Assembly (NCBI GenBank): GCA_013695975.1
Contig: JACCZL010000890.1
Location: 1-9,212 of the forward strand
Direction of reading: 5' to 3'
Source: Chloroflexota bacterium
Lineage (GTDB): Bacteria; Chloroflexota; UBA6077; JACCZL01
DNA length: 9,212 nt
This document shows positions 1 to 5,523 of this stretch, one piece after another (within the stretch, counting starts at the first letter, position 1; each line of letters starts with the position of its first letter). The position numbers and the translations under genes were made by a program. Below the pieces are notes generated by a model. The model saw nothing but the letters and a program-made list of their open reading frames with translations, was not told the origin of the DNA and did no database searches.

Positions 1-13
1 CCCCCCCCCCCCC
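1..13. other. Run of 13 C at window edge
   Basis: The window opens with 13 consecutive C residues directly before ordinary sequence. The rest of the window has no comparable homopolymer. This is most simply a contig end or a sequencing or assembly artefact. A real G-tract on the minus strand, inside the gene that may start at 33, cannot be excluded from one edge. Confidence 0.5.
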
Positions 14-33
14 GACCTGGGTTGTGCGCTCAC
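1..33 (-). CDS. Possible start of next gene after the solute-binding protein (partial)
   Basis: Immediately after the TAG stop of the solute-binding gene (34-36), the minus strand has a GTG at 33-31 that stays open to the window edge and would begin VSAQPRSG. Family-5 solute-binding genes are usually followed by their permease genes, so this could be the start of a permease translationally coupled to the binding protein. Only about ten codons are visible and they run into the poly-C edge. Nothing in the residues identifies a function; the call rests on position alone. Confidence 0.25.
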   Translation of the reverse strand, partial: MSAQPRSGGGG

Positions 34-1596
34 CTAGGCCAGGTAAGCCGCATCGAACCGCTGGTCGCCGATCAGCGTTGAATCGACCCCCCGCAGGTTC
101 CTGGGCGCGACGTTCTGGTTGTTCGCGACCATCGTGTGGTACACGGCCGCCTGCTCCAGCATCAGGCGCTGAATCGTTCGGAGCGCGTTCCGGTATTGGG
201 CTTCGCTTCCCGAGGAGAAGGCGGTGTTGTAGGCCGCCTCGAGCGCCGGGATCGCCGAGCGCTTCGCCTTCGGTGGCTTGAGCAGAGACGCCTTCATCAT
301 GTAGTTCGCAATGAGGGCCCACGGGAAGGGCACGGTGCCCGCGTTGACCGCGATCCCTTCGTGGTTGCGCTTCGTGTACAGCCGATCGAACCACTGCGTG
401 GCCGGCAGAACCTGGATCGAGGCGTCGACCCCGGCCCGCTTGAACCCCTGCTGCAGGACCTGCGACTCCCGCGTCCAGGGCCCCGGCTCCTTGAGGATCA
501 TCATGTTGAGCTTCAGGTTCGGCTGTCCCGCAGCGGCCAGGTCGCGCTTTGCGCGCTCGGGGTCGTAGCTGACCGGCCAGCGCCGGCCGGTGTAGTAGGG
601 CGTCTTCTCGAACGGGTTCCAGGTGTCGAGGCCCTTGCCGGCCCAGGCGATCCGGTTCGCCGCCTTGCGGTCAAAGGCGTACATGAGAGCGCGCCGGACG
701 CGCACGTCGGCGAGCGGGCCGGAGTACATCTGCGGCTGCCACCACTCGAAGAAGAGGCCTGAAGGGATGAGCTTGCTGTTGCGCTTGCCCTGGATCTGAG
801 GCAGCGTCGCCACAGAGAGGTCGTGCAGGTAGTTGACGTCGCCCGACAGGAAGTTCGCGATCTGCGTCGCCTCGTCGGCCAGGAAGCGGTAGACGAGCCG
901 GTCAAGATAGGGACGGTCGCCGTTCCAGTAGTCCTCGAAGCGCTCGAGCTCCAGCCGGTCGCCCTTGACGAACCGCGCGAACTTGAACGGCCCGGTTCCA
1001 ACGGGCTCGACGCCGAGATTCGGGTTCCGCTCGTCGCCGTCCTGCGGCATGATGAACCAGAAGCGGAAGTTCTCGATCATGCGCGTTGGCTTGCGCGTCG
1101 TGATTCGCAGGCGGTAGGGCCCGAGCTTCTCGGCCTTCCCCCAGATGTCCTTGGGCAGCGCGAGGAAGTTGTTCGAAGCCGGCTTCGTGGGATGATGGAT
1201 GCGGTTGAGGCTCCACACGACGTCGTCGGCGGTCATGTCCTTGCCGTCGTGGAACTTGACTCCCCGGCGCAGGTTGACGATCGTGGTCCTCGGATTCGGC
1301 GTCTGCCAGCTTGTGGCGAGAAGCGGTACAGCCCTTCCCTTGTTGTCGTACTTCACGAGCGTGTCGTACATCGAGTAGGCCATGAGCTGACCCCAGCGAT
1401 AGCCGAAGGCCGTCAGGACATTGATGTCCTCGAAGACCTGGCCGATGCCGACGACGAGCTCGCCGCCGCGCTTCGGCCCGCCGAGCTCAGCGGCCAGGGC
1501 ATCCGGCGCGAGCAGCAGGGCCTCGGCGCCGCCGAGCGCTGCGACCGCTGCGCCTCCCTTGACCAGGAAATCTCGCCTGTCGATCGCCTTTTCCAC
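34..1596 (-). CDS. ABC transporter substrate-binding protein, family 5 (SBP_bac_5), Tat-exported
   Basis: Predicted extracytoplasmic binding protein of a dipeptide/oligopeptide/nickel-type ABC importer, 520 aa, within the normal length for the family. The chosen GTG start at 1596 follows a strong AGGGAGGGG site (1601-1609) and directly precedes a twin-arginine signal: DRRDFLVKGG, a hydrophobic Ala/Leu stretch and a likely cleavage site near PDALAAE, about residue 35. Family hallmarks follow in order: LRRGVKFHDGKDMTADDVVW, a VEPVGTGPFKF segment, ELERFEDYWNGDRPYLDRL, and DVRVRRALMYAFDR, the conserved helix of the second lobe. The ligand cannot be predicted; members bind peptides, opines, sugars or metals. 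No permease or ATPase lies inside the window, but one may follow at the left edge. The gene diverges from the enolase operon, and an operator-like palindrome lies between its -10 box and its start. The frame stays open upstream to 1941, but that part has no signal or family similarity. Confidence 0.9.
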   Translation of the reverse strand: MEKAIDRRDFLVKGGAAVAALGGAEALLLAPDALAAELGGPKRGGELVVGIGQVFEDINVLTAFGYRWGQLMAYSMYDTLVKYDNKGRAVPLLATSWQTPNPRTTIVNLRRGVKFHDGKDMTADDVVWSLNRIHHPTKPASNNFLALPKDIWGKAEKLGPYRLRITTRKPTRMIENFRFWFIMPQDGDERNPNLGVEPVGTGPFKFARFVKGDRLELERFEDYWNGDRPYLDRLVYRFLADEATQIANFLSGDVNYLHDLSVATLPQIQGKRNSKLIPSGLFFEWWQPQMYSGPLADVRVRRALMYAFDRKAANRIAWAGKGLDTWNPFEKTPYYTGRRWPVSYDPERAKRDLAAAGQPNLKLNMMILKEPGPWTRESQVLQQGFKRAGVDASIQVLPATQWFDRLYTKRNHEGIAVNAGTVPFPWALIANYMMKASLLKPPKAKRSAIPALEAAYNTAFSSGSEAQYRNALRTIQRLMLEQAAVYHTMVANNQNVAPRNLRGVDSTLIGDQRFDAAYLA

Positions 1597-1623
1597 GGCG
1601 CCCCTCCCTTGTTGGTTCCTTCC

Positions 1624-1665
1624 GGAAAGGATTCCAGTATCTAACGTGTCCGACTGGGGCGTCAA
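1624..1665 (-). promoter_or_regulatory. Putative promoter and LacI-type operator of the solute-binding gene
   Basis: Read on the minus strand, TTGACG (1665-1660) is followed after 16 bases by TAGATA (1643-1638), a plausible -35/-10 pair. Just downstream lies ctGGAATCCTTTCCgg, whose core is 1624-1635, an imperfect palindrome that would cover the transcription start. Its left half CTGGAATC matches the half-site seen at three other places in the window. The centre is CC, not CG, so this is the weakest of the four sites on that criterion. Repression by the LacI-family protein encoded at 5524 is an inference. Confidence 0.45.
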
Positions 1666-1704
1666 GTGCGCCGCCGTCGTCGCCGTCACACGAGATTCGC
1701 GCGG

Positions 1705-1751
1705 TTGACACCTTCCGGCTCTCCCGCATAGATTCGCCCGGAACCGGTTCC
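1705..1751 (+). promoter_or_regulatory. Putative promoter and perfect LacI-type operator of the relic/enolase operon
   Basis: TTGACA at 1705-1710 is a consensus -35. TAGATT at 1729-1734 is a reasonable -10 after an 18-base spacer. Directly after it, GGAACCGGTTCC (1740-1751) is a perfect 12-base palindrome with a central CG, the arrangement bound by LacI-family proteins, and it would overlap the transcription start. The site would control transcription of the genes starting at 1802 and 2107. The TTGACA and the palindrome are seen directly; their use is inferred. Confidence 0.55.
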
Positions 1752-1801
1752 AGATCGCGTCAGTGAAGGTGGAGACCGGAACTCCAGAGGAGGAGACGGT
1801 C

Positions 1802-2107
1802 ATGTCGGACGAGCTCGGAACCACACCCGGCCGCCAGCCTCTCCAAGCCGAGACCGGGCAGACGCGCGAGCAGTTCCCGAAGCGCGCCGGACCGGCGGGC
1901 GCGCTCCTCGCAGGCGGCGGAGTTCGTGCCGGCCTGCCCACCCGCCCCGGCGCCGCCCGCTATGGGTGCAACGTGCACGGGCAAGTCAGCAGCGAGGTGA
2001 GCATTCGCTACTGGGGAGTCGGCCCGGAGCGTGTGGCTTGGGACAACCGCATCAAGTACTTCGAGTCGCGCTACCCCGACGTCGGGGTCAAGGGGCAGCT
2101 CCTGTGA
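1802..2107 (+). pseudogene. Truncated family-1 (sugar-type) ABC solute-binding protein relic
   Basis: A 101-codon frame with an excellent AGAGGAGGAG ribosome site (1786-1795) six bases before the ATG. Its N-terminus resembles a damaged twin-arginine signal: TREQFPKRAGPAGALLAGGG, where functional relatives would read like RRQFLKRAG with Leu where Pro now stands, followed by a Cys that could be a lipobox remnant. Residues about 70-101 (SEVSIRYWGVGPERVAWDNR, then IKYFESRYPDVGVKGQLL) look like the start of a mature sugar-binding protein, which normally continues for about 350 more residues. Here the frame stops, and the TGA overlaps the ATG of the enolase-family gene (TGATG). I read this as a deletion that removed most of the binding protein, and possibly permease genes, and joined its promoter and leader to the downstream enzyme. 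An intact short exported protein is possible but less likely. Confidence 0.6.
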
Positions 2108-3282
2108 TGGCCGACGGACTCCCGGCCACGCTCCTCGACGCCGCGCGCGTTGACGTCCCCAGGATTGCGTCGATCGAGGCGATTCCCATCGGCTACCCCG
2201 AGCCGAACGACGACAACCGCACCCGCCATGTCTGCCTCGTCAAGCTGGCTGCCGAGGACGGACAGGTCGGCTGGGGCGAGGCCGTGACCTACTGGCCCGA
2301 GGCATCCCTCGCCGTCGTCGAGCTGATCGCGGCCTTCAGCGACCTCGTAGTCGGCCGGAGCCCGCTCGAGAGCGAGGGCATCTGGCGCTCGCTGAAGGAT
2401 CACACCTGGTGGTACGGAGGCGGCGGCATCGCCTCGATCGCGATCTCGGGCGTCGATCTCGCCGTCTGGGACCTCAAGGGGAAGGCGCTCGGCCTCCGCG
2501 TCCTCGACCTGCTCGGCGGACCCGTCAAGGAGCGCCTGCCGGCCATCGCCTCGGGCCATGCAGCCAAAGCGAGCATCGAGGAGCTCGCCGAAGAGGCCGC
2601 TGAGTGGGTCTCGTCCGGCCTGCACGGCTTCAAGATCGGCTGGGGCAAGAAGGGCCAGGCGCGGCTTGGCTACGAGAAGGCCCGCGACGTGGAGTACATG
2701 CGGGCCTGCCGCGAGGCGATCGGCCCCGACAAGACGATCATGGTCGACCTCGGGGTGGCAATCACGTGGAGCGCCGCGGAGGCGGTCGACCGGACGCTCG
2801 CCCTCGAGGAGTACGACATGTACTGGATCGAGGAGCCGCTGGGGCACTGGAACCCCGAGGGCTACAAGACGCTGCGCGAGAAGACCACGACCCGGATCGC
2901 CTACGGCGAGAAGGAGTTCCACGTCGAGGGGATCCAACGGGTGCTCGACACGGGAACCTGCGACGTCCTCGGCTTCGACCCTGGACGCGCGGAAGGGCTC
3001 ACGGGTTTCAAGAAGGCTGCCGAGCGGGTCGAGGCAGCGGGCGGGGAAGCGAACGCGCACGCCTGGTCGACCGCGATCGTGTCCGCCGCGAGCCTCGCGA
3101 TGAGCTGGGCGACGCCCGTCTGCAAGCAGTTCGAGATCAAGCCGATCCGCGACGTCGCCCAGCACGAGCTCGTCGCCAACCCGGTCACCCACGAGGGGGG
3201 CTGGATGCCTCAGCCCCAGGGCCCTGGCCTCGGGATCGAGATCCTGGAGGACGTCGTCGACCGCTTCCGGCTCGGCCGATAG
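2107..3282 (+). CDS. Enolase-superfamily enzyme, mandelate racemase / muconate lactonizing type
   Basis: Predicted cytosolic Mg-dependent dehydratase, racemase or epimerase acting on a carboxylate, 391 aa. The capping domain covers roughly residues 20-140, including the VGWGEAV segment, and is followed by the barrel. Metal ligands are visible at D214 (IMVDLG), E242 (YWIEEP) and E268 (AYGEKE). D291 (GFDPGR) and H318 (ANAHAW) fit the Asp-His general-base dyad of the mandelate racemase subgroup. On the second barrel strand the usual KxK is reduced: HGFKIG keeps only the second Lys (K176), with Gly at the first position. The loss may make it a one-base dehydratase or change its stereochemistry. 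The ATG start overlaps the stop of the relic upstream, suggesting coupled translation from that gene's strong ribosome site. The first 18 residues may be extra. The substrate is unknown; sugar acids are usual in this subgroup, and a sugar-type transporter relic precedes it. Confidence 0.88.
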   Translation: MADGLPATLLDAARVDVPRIASIEAIPIGYPEPNDDNRTRHVCLVKLAAEDGQVGWGEAVTYWPEASLAVVELIAAFSDLVVGRSPLESEGIWRSLKDHTWWYGGGGIASIAISGVDLAVWDLKGKALGLRVLDLLGGPVKERLPAIASGHAAKASIEELAEEAAEWVSSGLHGFKIGWGKKGQARLGYEKARDVEYMRACREAIGPDKTIMVDLGVAITWSAAEAVDRTLALEEYDMYWIEEPLGHWNPEGYKTLREKTTTRIAYGEKEFHVEGIQRVLDTGTCDVLGFDPGRAEGLTGFKKAAERVEAAGGEANAHAWSTAIVSAASLAMSWATPVCKQFEIKPIRDVAQHELVANPVTHEGGWMPQPQGPGLGIEILEDVVDRFRLGR

Positions 3283-3668
3283 TGCGCGAGCACATCGACC
3301 CGGGCGGGAACCCGCCGGATCGGCCCTTCTCCCCCGGGCTCCGCGACGGCCGCCTCCTGTTCGTTTCCGGGCAGGTCGGCGTCGACGAACAGTGGCGGAC
3401 CGTGGGCGTCGGCGACTTCGAGGCCCAGGCCCGCCGGACGTTCGAGAACATCGAGGCCGTGCTCGAGGCGGGCGGCGCCTCCTTCGCCGAGGTCGCCGAG
3501 CTGACGTACTTCCTCGTCGACCTGGACGACTTTTCGATCCTCGACAGGGTGCGGCGCGACTACCTGGTCGCGCCGTACCCGACCAGCACGGCGGTCGAGG
3601 TCCCGCGCCTCCTCGACCGCGAATGGCTGCTGGAGATCTCGGCGGTTGCGGTTCTACCAGACCAATAG
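3282..3668 (+). CDS. RidA/YjgF-family protein lacking the deaminase residues
   Basis: A 128-aa protein of typical RidA length, starting at a GTG that shares one base with the enolase-family stop (TAGTG), so the two are co-translated. Family features: FSPGLRDGRLLFVSGQVG near residues 16-33, the FENIEAVLEAGGASFAEVAE helix (54-73), LTYFLVD (74-80), and the C-terminal strand TAVEVPRLLDREWLLEISAV. Canonical RidA hydrolyses 2-aminoacrylate-type imines using Arg105 and Glu120 (E. coli-type numbering). Here the equivalent positions read S102 (PTSTAVEV in place of PARSCVEV) and S120 (LEISAV in place of IEIEAI). It therefore probably belongs to the non-archetypal Rid groups and need not be an imine deaminase. 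Its place behind a dehydratase-like enzyme suggests it handles an enol, enamine or other unstable product of that reaction. A degraded copy of its 3' end lies at 5189-5252. Confidence 0.85.
   Translation: MREHIDPGGNPPDRPFSPGLRDGRLLFVSGQVGVDEQWRTVGVGDFEAQARRTFENIEAVLEAGGASFAEVAELTYFLVDLDDFSILDRVRRDYLVAPYPTSTAVEVPRLLDREWLLEISAVAVLPDQ
3591..3660 (+). repeat. Direct repeat, copy A (3' end of the RidA-like gene)
   Basis: This stretch, coding for AVEVPRLLDREWLLEISAVAVL, recurs in the same orientation at 5189-5252. The copies share long identical blocks such as GCGGTCGAGGT, CTCGACCGCGAATGGCTGC and TTGCGGTTCT. They differ by a two-base loss, a one-base gain and several substitutions. Copy A lies in the intact gene; copy B is out of frame. 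The pair brackets the low-GC dipeptidase region. Confidence 0.8.
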
Positions 3669-3722
3669 ACGAGGTCAGCGCGGAGGACGCTGGATCATCG
3701 CGCCGCACGGCTGCGCTTCGGC

Positions 3723-4006
3723 TCACTCGCCCCAGCTCGGTATCGGCGCCTGCAGAGGGTCCTCGACCCAGAGGAACTGCCCCTGGACCTCGTGTCCAGG
3801 ATGTCGCCCGGATGGATGACGTTCGCCGCGGCGCCGGTGCCCGCGAGCTCGGCAGCGAGGTGTCGGATCATCTGACTCAGCGCTGCCTTGGCAGTCCCGT
3901 AGGCGCTGTTCAACGGCCCCGGCGGGTTCAGCGAGGCTTCCTCAGCCTGGATCACCGAGTAGTAGGATCACCGGGTCGGCCTCGAACGCGGTCATGCGGG
4001 CGATGC
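3723..4006 (-). pseudogene. Short-chain dehydrogenase/reductase remnant, frameshifted and internally deleted
   Basis: Three pieces of one SDR gene are readable on the minus strand in different frames. First, ARMTAFEADPVIL (ATG at 3995-3993). Second, after a frame change, VIQAEEASLNPPGPLNSAYG, then TAKAALSQMIRHLAAELAGT, then a GAAANVIHPGDI segment (about 3955-3800). This holds the catalytic Tyr and Lys as YGTAK and the usual NxIxPG turn. Third, after another frame change at about 3790-3800, EVQGQFLWVEDPLQAPIPSW plus GE and a TGA at 3725-3723, which reads as the family's C-terminal nucleotide-sugar-binding-free tail. The roughly 130-residue cofactor-binding half is missing, as is the segment normally found between HPGDI and the tail. 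A 7-base inverted repeat (3782-3788 with 3794-3800) sits exactly at the internal junction. No working enzyme can be made from it. It probably once belonged to a sugar or polyol pathway. Confidence 0.75.
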
Positions 4007-4012
4007 AAAAAG

Positions 4013-4075
4013 GACGCGATCATTCCGAGCTTCGAGTCGATGGCCACGCACATCCACCCCTCGCTCGAGCTCTAA
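4013..4075 (+). pseudogene. Possible 3' tail of a lost gene (oxidoreductase-like C-terminus)
   Basis: The frame ending at the TAA 4073-4075 reads DAIIPSFESMATHIHPSLEL, 11 bases before the dipeptidase start. The last residues resemble the C-terminal THIHPSL/HPTL segment of dihydrolipoamide-dehydrogenase-like flavoproteins, but this is only about 20 residues. The piece begins just where the short-chain dehydrogenase remnant on the other strand ends (about 4006-4012), so the join may be the left edge of an imported segment. This is pattern resemblance only and could be chance. Confidence 0.22.
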
Positions 4076-4086
4076 ACGGACGCACA

Positions 4087-5112
4087 ATGGCGGCGGCAGA
4101 GACATCGGGTCAGCACAATCTCGCGATCGCCGATGGCATACATCGTCGCTCGGTGGTGATTGACGGATTAGTTGTCTCCAAGTGGGGTCGAGATGTGTTC
4201 GAGGCTCTCCACGCAGCCGGGGTGACAGCAGCGAACTGCACTTGTTGTGTTTGGGAGAACTTCGCCGAGACCATGGCGAATATCGGGACCTTCTACTCGT
4301 GGCTCGATGAGCATGCCGATATCATCCGCCTTGTCCGCACTGCCGCAGATATTGAGGCATCCAAGAAGGAAAAGCGTGTCGGGATCATCCTCGGATTCCA
4401 AAATACGAGCAGCATCGAAGACAAACTCGGTCGGCTTCGGTTGTACAAGGAACTCGGGGTCGGCATCGTCCAGATGACGTACAACACGCAGAACTTGGCC
4501 GGCGCTGGGTGCTATGAGCCAAGAGACTCCGGCCTGAGTGGTTTCGGCCATGCGCTGCTAGCCGAGATGAACCGGATCGGGATCGTGGTTGACCTGTCTC
4601 ACGTGGGGGCGCAGACAAGCCGCGAGATCATCATGGCGTCGTCCAAGCCCGTCGTTTACTCACACATTGCACCAGCAGCGCTTAAACAGCATCCACGCAA
4701 CAAGTCCGACGAAGAGATACGGTTCCTGACGTCACAGGGTGGTTTCGTCGGCGTGACTCCATTCCCGTGGTTCCTCGCCAACGGGAACGATTCCACGCTC
4801 GAGGACTATCTCGACGCGATTGACCATGTGGTCGCTATTGCCGGCGAAGATAATGTCGGCATCGGCACAGACTTCATGGAAGGGCATGGGCCGGAGTTTG
4901 TCGAGTGGATCATGCGCGACAAGGGATACGGCAGGCCACTCGTCGACATCTCCGACATCCTTCAACCCACCTTTCCAAAGGGAATTGCGACAATCCGTGA
5001 GTTCCCGCACGTCACGGAGGCGATGGTGAGCCGTGGCTGGCCCGCAGCACGGATTGAGAAGATCATCGGGGGAAACTGGCTTCGTCTTCTCCGCGAGGTG
5101 TGGGAAGGTTGA
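4087..5112 (+). CDS. Peptidase family M19 (membrane dipeptidase-like) protein with an altered metal site
   Basis: A 341-aa cytosolic amidohydrolase-fold protein; no signal peptide is visible. M19 dipeptidases hydrolyse dipeptides, some D-amino acid or N-acyl substrates, using two zinc ions. Retained: VVDLSHVG (H172), YSHIAPAALKQHPRN (H193 and R204) and VGIGTDF (D262), in the family order and spacing. Changed: the N-terminal DGHxD metal motif reads DGLVV (residues 26-30), and the bridging Glu position appears to be Gln105 (GFQNTSSIED). The GFQNT form may define a distinct subgroup with one metal or another reaction. ATG 4087 is chosen because family similarity begins soon after (VVIDGL); no good ribosome site is seen. 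Base composition is lower than its neighbours: 32 of 60 bases are G/C at 4321-4380, against 44 of 60 at 2461-2520. Gene remnants on both sides also suggest acquisition by transfer. Confidence 0.85.
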   Translation: MAAAETSGQHNLAIADGIHRRSVVIDGLVVSKWGRDVFEALHAAGVTAANCTCCVWENFAETMANIGTFYSWLDEHADIIRLVRTAADIEASKKEKRVGIILGFQNTSSIEDKLGRLRLYKELGVGIVQMTYNTQNLAGAGCYEPRDSGLSGFGHALLAEMNRIGIVVDLSHVGAQTSREIIMASSKPVVYSHIAPAALKQHPRNKSDEEIRFLTSQGGFVGVTPFPWFLANGNDSTLEDYLDAIDHVVAIAGEDNVGIGTDFMEGHGPEFVEWIMRDKGYGRPLVDISDILQPTFPKGIATIREFPHVTEAMVSRGWPAARIEKIIGGNWLRLLREVWEG

Positions 5113-5134
5113 AATTTTGCATCGCGGGCTAATC

Positions 5135-5154
5135 TGCCGCAGCCATCTGCGGCA
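5135..5154 (+). terminator. Hairpin downstream of the dipeptidase-like gene
   Basis: TGCCGCAG (5135-5142) and CTGCGGCA (5147-5154) form a perfect eight-pair GC-rich stem with the four-base loop CCAT, 22 bases after the stop at 5112. No T-run follows, so it is not a classical intrinsic terminator. Tail-less hairpins like this are common after genes in high-GC bacteria and may still end or protect the transcript. Confidence 0.45.
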
Positions 5155-5252
5155 CGACCGCAAGCTCCGGGGAAGCTGTGTAACGATCGCGGTCGAGGTT
5201 CCGCCTGCTCGACCGCGAATGGCTGCCTGGAAGTCTCGGTGATTGCGGTTCT
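5147..5252 (+). pseudogene. Degraded 3' end of a second RidA-like gene (direct repeat, copy B)
   Basis: From 5189 to 5252 the sequence closely matches the 3' end of the RidA-like gene (3591-3660). With a two-base loss near 5202 and one extra base in GCTGCCTGG (about 5223-5230) corrected, it would read AVEVPRLLDREWLLEVSVIAVL. Upstream, from 5147, the in-frame text LRHDRKLRGSCVTIAVEV aligns without gaps to VRRDYLVAPYPTSTAVEV, so the remnant may extend there, though weakly. The N-terminal two thirds are absent. This is either a relic of a duplicated RidA gene or the right-hand scar of the event that brought in the dipeptidase gene. Confidence 0.7.
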
Positions 5253-5501
5253 GACGATCGGAGCGGAGGGCGCTCCCGGAGAGTCAGCGGCGGGGTGACT
5301 CGGCAGCCGAGTGCTCGCGCCAGGCGGACGATCCGGAAAGGAGCCCACGCGATCCCCCGCGAATCGGTCGATAGCGGTCAGTGCGGCCACGCTGAACAGG
5401 CGGGCAGGCAAGGAGGTGGACGCTCGTCCTGAGCGGGCACGAGGGATGCCGTTGTAGCCTGCACCACCCCGTCCGAGTGGTGGGCCGCAACGACCTCTCC
5501 G
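5253..5501. other. Non-coding or unrecognisable stretch before the LacI-family gene
   Basis: About 250 bases with no recognisable gene on either strand. A minus-strand frame is open here, but its translation is rich in Arg, Pro and Ser and resembles no family I know. Two small inverted repeats are visible: ACTCGGCAGCCGAGT (5298-5312, seven-base arms around one base) and CACCAC/GTGGTG (5462-5467 with 5477-5482). Neither has an obvious role. The stretch may include decayed sequence belonging to the scar upstream. Confidence 0.4.
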
Positions 5502-5519
5502 GCTGGTATCGTTACCAGC
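5502..5519 (+). promoter_or_regulatory. LacI-type operator overlapping an extended -10 promoter (autoregulatory)
   Basis: GCTGGTATCGTTACCAGC is a near-perfect 18-base palindrome; only one symmetric pair fails. It has the central CG expected for LacI-family binding and ends four bases before the lacI-type GTG at 5524. Inside it, TGGTATCGT (5504-5512) reads as an extended -10 box, so bound repressor would cover the promoter. The transcript would start only about 5 bases before the GTG, leaving almost no leader. Autoregulation is the usual arrangement in this family. Confidence 0.7.
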
Positions 5520-5523
5520 GAGC

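Noticed and set aside
823..1644. 273-codon plus-strand frame inside the solute-binding gene
   Set aside because: No domain signature; it lies opposite a gene with clear family motifs throughout.
1597..1941. Upstream extension of the solute-binding protein frame to an ATG at 1941
   Set aside because: The extra residues have no family similarity, would bury the Tat signal and would overlap both promoters. The GTG at 1596 has a strong ribosome site.
2071..3726. 551-codon minus-strand frame opposite the enolase and RidA genes
   Set aside because: The translation is Arg/Pro-rich with no recognisable motif. It mirrors the codon bias of the strongly supported plus-strand genes, a usual shadow in GC-rich DNA.
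3994..4086. ATG at 3994 as start of the M19 gene
   Set aside because: The added residues match no family and run through the remnant region; ATG 4087 gives the expected N-terminus.
5298..5312. ACTCGGCAGCCGAGT as a fifth regulator site
   Set aside because: It is symmetric but has an odd-length centre and does not match the CTGGWAYC half-site; no promoter or gene start lies next to it.
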